DNA of 59,994 nt from CAYRHJ01 sp964424105 (GTDB taxonomy: Bacteria > Planctomycetota > Phycisphaerae > UBA1845), in NCBI GenBank assembly GCA_964424105.1, contig CAYRHJ010000017.1, positions 1 through 59,994 on the forward strand, read 5' to 3'. The notes under the pieces were generated by a model. The model ran no database searches, was not told the origin of the DNA, and saw only the letters and a program-made list of their open reading frames with translations. This document shows positions 50,199 to 59,840 of the stretch, piece after piece (position 1 is the stretch's first letter; each line of letters starts with the position of its first letter). A program made the position numbers and the translations under genes.

Positions 50199-52916
50199 CT
50201 ACGATCGTCTTGCCAATTGGCGGATGACCATGTGCAAGATGCCGCCGTGGCGGTAATAGTCAACGTCCATGCGCGTGTCCAGTCGGGCGATCGCCGAAAA
50301 GACCTTCCGTTTCCCGTCGGGATCGGTGACGGTCACTTCAATTTCCCGATGCGGTTCGATCGAACCATCTATGTCAATGTCCAACGTCTCATGTCCGGAC
50401 AACCCCAGGTTTTCACGCGATTGACCCGGTCGGAATTGCAGCGGCAGGACACCCATCCCCACCAGGTTACTGCGGTGAATTCGTTCGAACGACGTCGCAA
50501 TCACCGCACGCACACCCAGCAGCATCGTTCCCTTGGCCGCCCAGTCCCGACTGGAGCCCGTCCCGTATTCCGCCCCCGCCAGCACCACCAGCGGCGTCCC
50601 CGATTCCTTGTATTTCATCGCTGCGTCATAGATGCTCATTCGCGTATCCGACGGCAGATGAACCGTCACGCAACCTTCGCTGCCCGGGGCCAACAGGTTT
50701 CGCAGGCGGACGTTGGCGAACGTCCCGCGGGTCATGACCCGATCGTTGCCCCGGCGCGATCCATAACTGTTGAAATCTTTCGGGGCTACGCCCTGTTTCT
50801 GCAAGTATCGCCCCGCCGGTGAATCCGCTGCGATGGAACCCGCCGGCGAGATGTGGTCCGTCGTGATGGAATCGCCCACCATGACCAGCACGCGGGCGCC
50901 GCGAATGGCCCCGATCGGCTCCGGGGTCGGCGACATGTCCGTAAAAAAAGGCGGATTCTGAATGTACGTATTGTCGTTATCCCATGCGTAGGTGTCACCT
51001 TGTGGCACTGATACGGCGTTCCAGCGTTCATTACCCGTTTCCACCGTCGCGTATTGTTCGCGGAATTTGTCCGGCGTCACGCAGCGCTCGATCGCAGCCG
51101 TCACTTCCTGATGCGTGGGCCAAATGTCTTTCAAATAAACGGGCCGGCCGCCCACGTCCTTGCCCAGCGGCTCACGAGTCAGATCGATATCCACGGTTCC
51201 CGCGATGGCGTAGGCCACCGCCAGCGGCGGCGAACACAGATAATTCGCCTTGACGTCCGGGCTGATGCGACCCTCGAAGTTGCGATTCCCGCTCAGCACC
51301 GACGACACCACCAGGTCCGCCTCCTTGATCGCGTTATGAACCGCGTCCGGCAGCGGACCGCTGTTGCCAATACAAGTCGTGCATCCGTAGGCCGCCACGT
51401 GAAACCCCAGCTTTTCGAGATACACCAGCAAACCGGCGTCCTTCAAATACTCCGTCACCACGCGCGAGCCGGGCGCCAGGCTGGTCTTGACGTGCGGTTT
51501 CGTACGCAAGCCGCGTTCCGTCGCTTTCCGTGCCAGAATGCCCGCCGCGATCATCACCGTGGGGTTGGACGTGTTGGTGCAACTCGTGATGGCTGCGATG
51601 GCCACCGATCCATGCGTCAACCGCACCGACGATTGGCCATTGCGAATTTCCGCCGAACGCCCGATCTGCTCCTCGGTCAATCCGTATCCACGGTCCTTGA
51701 TAGGCGCGCGCAGGCATTGCCGAAATGCCGCCTTCGCCTCGGTCAATCCAACGCGGTCTTGCGGACGCTTCGGACCGGCGATACTGGGAACGACCGTCCC
51801 CAAATCAAGCTCGATACGGTCCGTAAAGACTGGGTCGGGCATCGCGCCGGTCCGGAATAGACCTTGTTCCTTGGAATATCGCTCCACCAAGTCGACCAGT
51901 TCCTCGTCCCGCGCCGTCTGTCGCAGATAGCGAAGCGTCTCGTCGTCGATGGGGAAAAAACCGCACGTCGCACCGTATTCCGGCGCCATGTTCGCAATCG
52001 TAGCCCGATCCGCCAGAAGCATGTTCGACAATCCCTCGCCGTAAAACTCGACGAACTTGCCCACCACCCCGTGCTTCCGAAGAATCTCCGTCACCCGCAA
52101 AACCAAATCCGTCGCCGTCGCGCCTTCCGGCAGCCGACCCGACAATCTGAATCCGATCACATCCGGCACCAGCATGTATAGCGGTTGACCGAGCATCACC
52201 GCCTCAGCTTCAATCCCCCCCACGCCCCAGCCCAACACGCCAAGCCCATTGATCATCGTCGTGTGACTGTCCGTGCCGACCAGCGTATCGGGCATCGCCA
52301 CGCTCCTCCCGTTCACCTTTTGCCGGTGAACTCCCGTGGCGATGTATTCCAGATTGATCTGATGGACGATCCCCGTCTCCGGAGGGACCACGCGGAAATT
52401 GTCGAACGCCCCCTGCCCCCACTTCAAAAATTCATAGCGTTGCCGGTTCCGCTGAAACTCGATTTCTGCATTCACGCCCAGCGCCGCCGCCGAGCCGAAC
52501 TGATCGATCTGCACCGAATGATCGATCACCAAATCCACCGGCAGCAGCGGGTTGATGTGCCGCGGGTCGCCACCCATTGCCCGCATCGCGTCGCGCATCG
52601 CAGCCAAGTCAACGATGGCCGGGACGCCCGTGAAATCCTGCAAAATGACCCGCGCGGGCTTGAACGGAACCTCACCACGCTGTTCCGCCGACGGCTGCCA
52701 ACTGGCCAGGCTGCGCACGTCCTCAAACGTCACAGCCAATCCGTCCACGTTGCGTAACACCGATTCCAAAAGAATCTTGATCGTATACGGAAGCCGGTCG
52801 ACCCCCGCGATGCCCTGCTTGGCCAGCGCATCAAGGCGGTAAACATCCACCTCCCCCCCTTTCGTTCGAAGGGTGGACTTGGCCCATACCGAATCGAGCA
52901 TGCTGGATCGTGTCAT
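50199..52916 (-). CDS. acnA: Aconitate hydratase
   Basis: TCA-cycle enzyme isomerising citrate to isocitrate through a 4Fe-4S cluster, 905 residues. The start is ATG 52916 with GGAG 8 nt upstream. Cluster cysteines are in AAITSCTNTSNP and YGCTTCIGNSGPL. Substrate-binding DSHTTMINGLGVLGWGVGG, GSRRGNDRVMTRGTFAN and GAEYGTGSSRDWAAKG mark the AcnA/IRP1 branch. Length is normal. The gap to ileS (194 bp) holds nothing obvious. Confidence 0.97.
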   Translation of the reverse strand: MTRSSMLDSVWAKSTLRTKGGEVDVYRLDALAKQGIAGVDRLPYTIKILLESVLRNVDGLAVTFEDVRSLASWQPSAEQRGEVPFKPARVILQDFTGVPAIVDLAAMRDAMRAMGGDPRHINPLLPVDLVIDHSVQIDQFGSAAALGVNAEIEFQRNRQRYEFLKWGQGAFDNFRVVPPETGIVHQINLEYIATGVHRQKVNGRSVAMPDTLVGTDSHTTMINGLGVLGWGVGGIEAEAVMLGQPLYMLVPDVIGFRLSGRLPEGATATDLVLRVTEILRKHGVVGKFVEFYGEGLSNMLLADRATIANMAPEYGATCGFFPIDDETLRYLRQTARDEELVDLVERYSKEQGLFRTGAMPDPVFTDRIELDLGTVVPSIAGPKRPQDRVGLTEAKAAFRQCLRAPIKDRGYGLTEEQIGRSAEIRNGQSSVRLTHGSVAIAAITSCTNTSNPTVMIAAGILARKATERGLRTKPHVKTSLAPGSRVVTEYLKDAGLLVYLEKLGFHVAAYGCTTCIGNSGPLPDAVHNAIKEADLVVSSVLSGNRNFEGRISPDVKANYLCSPPLAVAYAIAGTVDIDLTREPLGKDVGGRPVYLKDIWPTHQEVTAAIERCVTPDKFREQYATVETGNERWNAVSVPQGDTYAWDNDNTYIQNPPFFTDMSPTPEPIGAIRGARVLVMVGDSITTDHISPAGSIAADSPAGRYLQKQGVAPKDFNSYGSRRGNDRVMTRGTFANVRLRNLLAPGSEGCVTVHLPSDTRMSIYDAAMKYKESGTPLVVLAGAEYGTGSSRDWAAKGTMLLGVRAVIATSFERIHRSNLVGMGVLPLQFRPGQSRENLGLSGHETLDIDIDGSIEPHREIEVTVTDPDGKRKVFSAIARLDTRMDVDYYRHGGILHMVIRQLARRS

Positions 52917-53110
52917 GATTGGTGCTCCGTCAACGTCAACGCCGCGTAGTTTCAAATCGCAATCGCCTTCGCCCCAGCGATGCTAACCCAGACCGCCAAC
53001 CGGGCGACTCATTTCCCGATCCGCGCCCTACCCAACTCTCAATGGGTATCGGCTACTGGAACGATAGGATACAAGCGATGCATAGACTTGAAAATGCTTC
53101 ACCCGCCCCT

Positions 53111-56100
53111 TCACGCCCGCACCAGATCGATCTCCAGCGATTCACCCTCGATACTCACGCTGGTCGATCCCTGCTTCTCCGACAAACCGTCCAGTGAAAT
53201 CGACGTCGCCAACGTCTCTCGGGCGATGTAATCCCCGCACAACGCGATGGCCTCCGTCAACAGACGCGATGGCGAACGCAGGCTCAACGCGATGCGGTCC
53301 TCCAGATTCAGATCGACGTCCTTACGCAGATTCTGGACGTGTCGAACGATGTCCCGTGCCAACCCCTCCAGCTTCAATTCTTCCGTCACACGCTTATCCA
53401 GCAATACGATCGTCCCCCCGTTTTCCTGGGCAGCCCAGTCATCCCCGTACGTCTTTTCCACCAGCACCTCATCGGGCTCCAATTCCATCCGTCCACCATT
53501 CACCTCCACCGACACAGGACAACGCCTTTCCACCGCGTCCGCGATGGCTCTGGCGTCGGCTGATTGTAGTGCCTTGCCAATGGCACCCGCATCCTTCCCG
53601 TACTTTGGACCCACCAGCTTCATATTCGATCGCACGCTCACCCTACACCGCGACGACAGCTCCTGATCCACGGTCACCTTCTTCACGTTCAGCTCTTCCA
53701 GAATATGATCCGTGAACTGCTCGACAGCCTGCCTCTCCACGTCGTCCGCACACTGCACCCGCAACTCCGCCAACGGCTGCCGCACCTTCAGCTTGGCGAT
53801 CGTCCGCCCCGCCCGGGCCATCGATATCACCCGCAACAATTTCTGCATCTTCTCCGAAAGCATGGCGTCCACCCGCGATTCGTCCGCCCGCGGAAACGGC
53901 ACGTGGTGAATGCTCCCCGCCGCCCCATTCATCTGCCCTGCCACCAGGTTCTGATACATCGACTCCGTCAAGAACGGCACCACCGGCGCGATCAACCGGC
54001 TCAACGTCGTCAAGACCTCGTACAGTGTTTGATAGGCCGACCGCTTGTCATCCGACCATTCACTTTTCCAGAACCGCCGCCGCGATCGCCGAACGTACCA
54101 ATTACTCAAATCGTCCACGAACCGCTCCGCCCGTTCACAAAACCCCGCCGGCGCAAAACTCTCGTACGAGCGGTCCGCCGACTCAACCAAGCCCTGCAAA
54201 TCCGACAGTATCCACCGGTCCAGATCCGTCCGCCGATCCAGCGGCAACGGTGCTTCCGACGGGTCAAACTGATCAAGCCGAGCGTAATTGCAGAAAAACG
54301 CGTACGTGTTCCACAGCGGACGAATGAACTTGTTACGAATTTCATCGATGTGCACAGGCCCGAACGCCAAATTCCGCTCCGGGGCATGCCTCATGTACAT
54401 CCAGCGCATCACGTCCACGCCGAACCGTTCCGCCGCGTCGTTGAAATCAATCGCGTTCCCTTTCGATTTGTGCATCTCCTCCAAATTGTCATCCAGCACC
54501 AACCCATGACCCAACAGCGTGCGAAATGGCGACTGATCCACCATCATCGCACTCACCGCCAACAACGCGTAGAACCAGTTGCGAAATTGGCCCGGCAACG
54601 CCTCCACCACAAAATCCGCCGGAAACCATTCCTTCCAATACTCGCGATCCTCGAAGTAGCCCATCGTTGAAAACGGCACGATGCTCGCGTCCAACCACGG
54701 ATTCCCCACGTCAGTGATCCGCGACACCTCGCCGCACCCACACTTTCCACATTTAATCTTGACTCCGTCCACCCACGGGCGATGCGGCGAATGGCCCTTG
54801 AACTCACCCCAGCCAGCCACCGCCCGTTCCTTCAACTCCTCCCGCGATCCGATGACCTCGAAACCACCACACTCCTTGCATTCCCAGATCGGCAACGCCA
54901 ACCCCCAGTAGCGCTTCTTGCTGATCATCCAGTCGCCCATGTTGCGAAGCCAATCCAGCTCCCGCTCCACACCCCATTCCGGTATCCAACGCGCAGACCG
55001 CGTCACTTCCATGATCCGTTCACGCCATTCCATGTTGATGTACCACTCGTCCACCAGCCGATACACCAACTCCTGCTTACATCGCCAACAATGCGGATAC
55101 CGATGCAAGTATCGCTCCTTCGCCACCAACAGACCTCGCTGCTTCAAATCCCCCGCGATCTCATCAGCCACCTCGCCGTAATGTCGATGGGCCAGCGACC
55201 CGAACCCGGGCAGAAACGTCCCGTCCTCGTTCAACGGCGCAATGGCCGGCAGACCAAACTCGATGCCCAGTTGATGATCCTCGCTTCCGCATCCCGGCGC
55301 GATGTGCACGATGCCCGAACCCTCCGATTCGGTGACCGCGTCCCACGCGATCACTTGGTGATGATCGACCGCCGTCGTCGCTCCCGCGAAATGATCAAAA
55401 GGCCCCTCGTATCTCAACCCGACCAGCTTCTCCCCGTCCAGTTCTTCTAACACCTCGAACCCGCCGGCGTTCTTGAAGATGGCTTGGATGGACATCAGGC
55501 CGGGCCCGGCTTTGCCCGCGACGCTTTCGGACGGCTGCTTGCGCTGCGCCTCGAAGTTGCCCTTGCCCACGTAGTACACCCACTCGCCGCATCGAACCTT
55601 CACGTATTTCATCCCCGGCTTGACCGCCGCGGCCACGTTCGACGTCAGCGTCCAGGGCGTCGTCGTCCAAACCAGCAACGCTTCTTTCGGTGTGCCATTC
55701 GCCGCGCTGCCGCCCGATGCCTTGATGGGAAACCGCACGAACACCGACAGATGTTCAGCGTCGCGATACCCCTCGTTCATCTCCATCTGGCTGATGCCCG
55801 TCCCGCACCGTGGGCACCAGGGCATCACGTCCTCGCCCTTGTAGACATACCCCTGTTCGTGACATTTTTTCAGAAATGACCAGATAGCGTAGTTGTTATT
55901 ATCGGACATGGTGTAATACGAATCGTCCCAATCCATCCAGTACCCCAACCGCTTGGATTGTTCAGATTGAATGGCCGCGTATCGCGCCGCCCGTGCCTTG
56001 CACTCCTCCACAAACCGCCCGATGCCGTACGCTTCAATATCCTTCTTATTGCGAAATCCGTGCTCTTTTTCGACTTCCACTTCAATCCACAACCCCTGAC

Positions 56101-56362
56101 AGTCGAATCCGTTCTGATAACGCGTATCGTGGCCCTTCGCCGCGTGGTAACGCTGAAAAACGTCTTTGTAGGTGCGTCCCCAGGCGTGATGAACCCCCAT
56201 GGGGTTGTTGGCGGTTATCGGCCCATCCAGAAATGAAAACTTCTCATGACCCCGATTCTGGTCCCGCAGCGTCTCAAACGCCCGCGTTTCCTGCCAAAAA
56301 GCCAGAATATCACGCTCCAATGCCGCGAAATCCGGCTTGGATTCAATTTTGCCAAATGCCAT
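53111..56362 (-). CDS. ileS: Isoleucine-tRNA ligase, large form
   Basis: Class I synthetase of 1083 residues, start ATG 56362 with AAGGAG 6 nt upstream. It has an N-terminal catalytic part, a CP1 editing domain, and the zinc-type motif MPWCPRCGTG. Where most IleRS have HxGH, this protein reads MGVHHAWGRTYKD (58-62), and KMSKS is replaced by MHKSKGN. FDCQGLWIEVEVEKEHG and RLGYWMDWDDSYYTM are IleRS signatures. The C-terminal anticodon and tail domains resemble the long archaeal/eukaryote-like forms. It is divergent from the radical-SAM gene. Confidence 0.92.
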   Translation of the reverse strand: MAFGKIESKPDFAALERDILAFWQETRAFETLRDQNRGHEKFSFLDGPITANNPMGVHHAWGRTYKDVFQRYHAAKGHDTRYQNGFDCQGLWIEVEVEKEHGFRNKKDIEAYGIGRFVEECKARAARYAAIQSEQSKRLGYWMDWDDSYYTMSDNNNYAIWSFLKKCHEQGYVYKGEDVMPWCPRCGTGISQMEMNEGYRDAEHLSVFVRFPIKASGGSAANGTPKEALLVWTTTPWTLTSNVAAAVKPGMKYVKVRCGEWVYYVGKGNFEAQRKQPSESVAGKAGPGLMSIQAIFKNAGGFEVLEELDGEKLVGLRYEGPFDHFAGATTAVDHHQVIAWDAVTESEGSGIVHIAPGCGSEDHQLGIEFGLPAIAPLNEDGTFLPGFGSLAHRHYGEVADEIAGDLKQRGLLVAKERYLHRYPHCWRCKQELVYRLVDEWYINMEWRERIMEVTRSARWIPEWGVERELDWLRNMGDWMISKKRYWGLALPIWECKECGGFEVIGSREELKERAVAGWGEFKGHSPHRPWVDGVKIKCGKCGCGEVSRITDVGNPWLDASIVPFSTMGYFEDREYWKEWFPADFVVEALPGQFRNWFYALLAVSAMMVDQSPFRTLLGHGLVLDDNLEEMHKSKGNAIDFNDAAERFGVDVMRWMYMRHAPERNLAFGPVHIDEIRNKFIRPLWNTYAFFCNYARLDQFDPSEAPLPLDRRTDLDRWILSDLQGLVESADRSYESFAPAGFCERAERFVDDLSNWYVRRSRRRFWKSEWSDDKRSAYQTLYEVLTTLSRLIAPVVPFLTESMYQNLVAGQMNGAAGSIHHVPFPRADESRVDAMLSEKMQKLLRVISMARAGRTIAKLKVRQPLAELRVQCADDVERQAVEQFTDHILEELNVKKVTVDQELSSRCRVSVRSNMKLVGPKYGKDAGAIGKALQSADARAIADAVERRCPVSVEVNGGRMELEPDEVLVEKTYGDDWAAQENGGTIVLLDKRVTEELKLEGLARDIVRHVQNLRKDVDLNLEDRIALSLRSPSRLLTEAIALCGDYIARETLATSISLDGLSEKQGSTSVSIEGESLEIDLVRA

Positions 56363-56642
56363 TCGATGCTCCTTGCAACACCGCGGCTCAAACCTTCTCC
56401 GCGGCTCAGCCGACCGGGCCGCTACTATACGAGACTTGTTCCCCGCAGTGAACACCTCACCGACTCCCGGCCGGCGCTCATGTTTGTATCCGCTCGCGTT
56501 TATCAGTCCTCGGCACATTGTTGGTGCTTAACGTGTTCGGCGGGGATACCGATAACGCGGGTGTACAGGCTTACGGTGCGCCTTGGGTGTGACCACCCAG
56601 CGGCATGCTTCGTGACTTGGTCATACTGGAATCGCTGTTTTC

Positions 56643-58094
56643 ATGAATGACTCCATTCTCCTGGTCAACCCACCCGCGGAGGTGCCGCGGGAATGTTACG
56701 ACACGCCGAATTACCCGGCCATCGGTATCGCATACGTGGCCGGCTACTTGAAAAGTCACGGACTGCCCGTGGAGGTGATCGACGGCAAACTGGCCCGAAA
56801 GTCGGTGCGGCAGACCATCGACGAGATCATCGAGCGCCGGCCTCGAATCCTTGGATTGACAGCCATGACGCACATGGTCGTAACGGCGTCGCGGATGGCC
56901 GAGGCGGTGAAAGCGGCCTGCCCCGACACGTTGATCGTCCTGGGCGGATTCCATGCCAGTTTCCTGCCCGAGCGCACCATGCGCGAATTTCCCGTCTTCG
57001 ACCACCTTGTTGTCGGCGAGGGGGAAATGGCCTTCCTTGAATTGTGCAGATGTGTTTTGGCCGGCGACGACCCGTCGAAAATTCAAGGTGTAGCCAGCCG
57101 CGTAAACGGCTCGCCGCTTTCAACCGCGTCTGACATTCGCGTAAACGGTCGCGGTGCGATTCCGGAGCAATTGGACGAATTGGGTTGGCCGGCGTGGGAA
57201 TTGTTTCCGCCCGCGGAAATGTATCCCATTATGACCCAGCGCGGGTGCCCGTTCGCGTGCAACTTCTGTAGTCGCCCGTATGGCCGAACGCTTCGCCAGC
57301 GGACGCCGGGCAGCGTGGTGGCGGAATTGACGCGCAGCGTGAAACAATTCGGATGCCGAACGGTCGACTTCTACGACGAAACGTTTACGGTGCGAAAAGA
57401 CTACGTGCGCGACGTGTGTGCAGCGATCGTCGCGGCGGGGCTGCATCAACAGCTCCGCTTCTGGTCCTACGTGCATGCCAACACGATCGATCTGCCGACG
57501 GCCAAGCTGATGAAAGAAGCCGGTTTTGCCGAGGTCGGATTCGGGGTGGAGAGCGGCAATCCGGACATCATGAAACGCATGCAAAAGGGCGTGAATCGCA
57601 ACGACGTGATTCGGGCAGCGGAAATCTTCAGGCAGGCCAAGCTCAAATACGGCGCATACTTCATCATCGGTCATCCCCACGAAACGAAGGCCGCGGTGCT
57701 CGACACGATCGATTTGGCCTCCAAGCTGAACCCGGACTCCGTGGCCTTTGGGATCATGACTCCTTACCCGGGCACGGAAGTGTGGGAGATGGCCACGCGC
57801 GGTCAGGGCGGCTACAAGATGCTCAGCATGCGTTGGGAGGATTTCAACAAGCAGATCGGCTCGGCATTGGAATTGGAGAATCTCCCGCGACGACAGATGG
57901 AATTGTTGCAGTTGCGAGGTTATCTGACGGTCTACTTGCGAAACCGCCGTTATCGAGAAATGGCCCAGGCCATCTGGGGCAACCGCCGGCGCATCACATT
58001 CATTCTCTGCAAACTCATCAATCGCAAACGGCAGGTTTCGTCATCGTCCTGGTTCACCGGCACCGGCAAGCAACCAGCCATGCTGGGATCGTGA
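56643..58094 (+). CDS. B12-binding radical SAM protein
   Basis: 483 residues. Residues 1-150 form a cobalamin-binding-like domain (ILLVNPPAEVP, GIAYVAGYLKSHGLPVEVID, VLGGFHASFLPE). The radical-SAM cluster is Cys202-x3-Cys206-x2-Cys209 (GCPFACNFCS), followed by GFAEVGFGVESGNPDIMKRM and FIIGHPHETKAAVLDTI. This is the family of BchE-like and hopanoid/glycan-modifying enzymes. No tailoring cluster neighbours it, so the substrate is open. The ATG at 56643 has no strong Shine-Dalgarno. Confidence 0.9.
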   Translation: MNDSILLVNPPAEVPRECYDTPNYPAIGIAYVAGYLKSHGLPVEVIDGKLARKSVRQTIDEIIERRPRILGLTAMTHMVVTASRMAEAVKAACPDTLIVLGGFHASFLPERTMREFPVFDHLVVGEGEMAFLELCRCVLAGDDPSKIQGVASRVNGSPLSTASDIRVNGRGAIPEQLDELGWPAWELFPPAEMYPIMTQRGCPFACNFCSRPYGRTLRQRTPGSVVAELTRSVKQFGCRTVDFYDETFTVRKDYVRDVCAAIVAAGLHQQLRFWSYVHANTIDLPTAKLMKEAGFAEVGFGVESGNPDIMKRMQKGVNRNDVIRAAEIFRQAKLKYGAYFIIGHPHETKAAVLDTIDLASKLNPDSVAFGIMTPYPGTEVWEMATRGQGGYKMLSMRWEDFNKQIGSALELENLPRRQMELLQLRGYLTVYLRNRRYREMAQAIWGNRRRITFILCKLINRKRQVSSSSWFTGTGKQPAMLGS

Positions 58095-58209
58095 TCATCT
58101 TCACCGACTTCCGCGCACTTCGCCGTTCATCCCGCAGGTTCACGGCCGGGTAGCCCCCGCAACGCCGAAACCCACGGTCGGAACGTCTTTTGCGTATGAA
58201 AGTCGATCG

Positions 58210-58416
58210 ATGCGCCGCCGACCGCTATTATTGCTGACTTCTGTCCTGTTGAATTGCACCACCACCGCGCCACGCGATCACATTCAGCCTTGGCCGGGTG
58301 GCCCACCTCCTTTGGAGGTGGGGGAGCCGATGACGAGCGCTGATTCGCGTCACCAGATAATCGGCCAGCTTCCGTCCCAGTCCATTTTCAGCACCGAGTC
58401 ATCCCCGAACTCGTAA
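58210..58416 (+). pseudogene. Possible remnant of a small lipoprotein gene cut by a palindrome
   Basis: The frame starts with a lipoprotein-like signal (MRRRPLLLLTSVLLNC) but after 15 more residues enters the class A repeat (58296-58333) and then antisense transposase sequence. An original lipoprotein gene may have been truncated when the RAYT element inserted. Evidence is only the signal and the junction. Confidence 0.25.
58296..58333 (-). repeat. Class A palindrome, left flank of the transposase
   Basis: GGGTGGCCCACCTCC-TTT-GGAGGTGGGGGAGCCGATGA, in reverse orientation relative to 37371-37463 and to the right-flank copy at 58946, so the transposase gene lies between inverted copies. Confidence 0.8.
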
Positions 58417-58931
58417 AAGCGAAAACTGCTCCAATGCCAATCCTCCGCCCGATCGACCAAAGCCTTGGTGATCGGGTTCTTGTGGCAGTAGTCCAGCTTT
58501 TCAAGCAACGTCTTGTGGTCACGAACGTTGAAATCGTACCCCCGAACGCTCCAGATGGTTTGCTCATTCTTGTCGCCGGTAGCCCAAGCGTTGAGAGGAC
58601 CCGACCAAAGCCGCCCTCGCGTTCGCCACACTTCGCGCGGCCGATTCTTCCCATGGAATCCGACGTGCTTCTTGAAGGCGTGAAGCAATTGCGATACCGG
58701 GATCGGGTCGTCATTTCCTACGGAGTGCGGGTACAGGATCACGTGCACATGCTCGGGCATAATGACGTACCCGATCAGGCACACACCGAATCGCTGCTGC
58801 AATCTCCGCAAACCCTCAACCACGATCCGCTTCAGTCCGTCGTCGTGAAAGAACGTCAGTCGCTGGCAGCAGGAGATCGTCCAGAAGTGAGAGTCGCCTG
58901 GTTCGTCATATCTGCGAAGGTGGCCGGGCAT
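58350..58931 (-). CDS. REP-associated tyrosine transposase (RAYT, Y1/HUH superfamily)
   Basis: 193 residues. The HUH motif is HVH at 61-63 in YVIMPEHVHVIL. The expected catalytic tyrosine is Tyr148 in KLDYCHKNPITKALVD, followed by EDWHWSSFRFY, the conserved end of this family. RAYTs are IS200/IS605-like single-strand DNA nucleases thought to move REP-type palindromes in trans. The start codon is separated by only 14 bp from a class B palindrome (58946-58984), and a class A copy lies 16 bp past the stop, so the gene is tightly bracketed by probable substrates. Confidence 0.9.
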   Translation of the reverse strand: MPGHLRRYDEPGDSHFWTISCCQRLTFFHDDGLKRIVVEGLRRLQQRFGVCLIGYVIMPEHVHVILYPHSVGNDDPIPVSQLLHAFKKHVGFHGKNRPREVWRTRGRLWSGPLNAWATGDKNEQTIWSVRGYDFNVRDHKTLLEKLDYCHKNPITKALVDRAEDWHWSSFRFYEFGDDSVLKMDWDGSWPIIW

Positions 58932-58945
58932 GCCGGGGAACGTAA

Positions 58946-58984
58946 ATCATCGGCTCCCCCATGTCCAAAGGACATGGGCCACCC
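58946..58984 (+). repeat. Class B palindrome, right flank of the transposase
   Basis: ATCATCGGCTCCCCCATGTCC-AAA-GGACATGGG, ending CCACCC. It matches class A ends but with CATGTCC/GGACATG arms in place of CACCTCC/GGAGGTG. Confidence 0.8.
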
Positions 58985-59066
58985 GCCACGTTCGCCGTGG
59001 GTTTGCTCGATTTCGAGTCGAACGGGAGACTTCCGTCCAAAACGCCAATACCCTAGAATGCGTGTC

Positions 59067-59519
59067 ATGCGCCTCCGAATCTACCTTGACACGTCGGTCA
59101 TTAGCGCACGGATTGACGACCGCGACGCGGCGCGTCAGGAGTTGACGGAACATGTGTGGGAATCACTGCACGATTATGATCCGCACATTTCACCGCTGGT
59201 GCTGGCCGAACTCCAATACACTACGAACGACCAATTGCGGGCCCGCTTGCTTGAATCAACGGCGTCCTTCACCGTTCTGCCATGGACCGGCGAGATGGAG
59301 GAACTGGCTCGCCGCTATGTCTCCGGGGGCGCCTTCGGACCGGCCATGTTAGCCGATGCCCGGCACGTAGCCGCCGCTGTCGTTTCCGGAATCCCCATTC
59401 TGTTGAGCTGGAACTTTCGGCATCTGGTCAACCGGACGCGACGCATTCGCGTAAATCTGGTTAATTCACAGGAAGGCTACGGGCAGATTGAGATCATCGC
59501 TCCGCCCGAGCTTAGTTAA
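59067..59519 (+). CDS. PIN-domain toxin (VapC-like ribonuclease)
   Basis: 150 residues from ATG 59067 (ATG 59058 is also in frame). The first acidic site is Asp8 in LRIYLDTSVISARID and the second Glu48 in SPLVLAELQY; a later Asp in AMLADARHVAAAVV fits the PIN active site, and ILLSWNFRHLVN is a common PIN ending. Members cut RNA or tRNA and are inhibited by a cognate antitoxin. The partner is likely the gene 12 bp downstream, so the toxin comes first, the reverse of vapBC. Confidence 0.82.
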   Translation: MRLRIYLDTSVISARIDDRDAARQELTEHVWESLHDYDPHISPLVLAELQYTTNDQLRARLLESTASFTVLPWTGEMEELARRYVSGGAFGPAMLADARHVAAAVVSGIPILLSWNFRHLVNRTRRIRVNLVNSQEGYGQIEIIAPPELS

Positions 59520-59531
59520 GGAGGGTTAACA

Positions 59532-59768
59532 ATGAACGCCTGCTTCGATAGCCGCCCCCTCGCTCGACAGGCGGGCCTGTCAACGGGCGAGTTGCGCGAA
59601 CTGGAATTCTGCATCCGCAGTCAATATGGCCGCGACGAAATGATGATGGAATTGCGGGTGCTGCGCACGGTGCAGGCCATCAGCGAAGGAGCCACCACGC
59701 TGCAAGCCGCCATGCAGGAACTCGGCGCCACCGGGGTGCGCCGTCACCCCGCCCCTGGCGCATCGTAG
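59532..59768 (+). CDS. Putative antitoxin partner of the PIN protein
   Basis: 78 residues, with a strong AAGGAGGG 6 nt before ATG 59532. FDSRPLARQAGLSTGELREL, then YGRDEMMMELRVLRTVQAI, suggests a mostly helical protein. I do not recognise a DNA-binding domain. The tight 12-bp spacing after the PIN gene and the small size point to an antitoxin. Its end borders the 53-bp array. Confidence 0.6.
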   Translation: MNACFDSRPLARQAGLSTGELRELEFCIRSQYGRDEMMMELRVLRTVQAISEGATTLQAAMQELGATGVRRHPAPGAS

Positions 59769-59840
59769 TGGGCGGACGAGATCATCGCTGGACGCAGATG
59801 TCGTTTCAAATGAGGGCATGGAAGTGGACGGGCATGCCGA

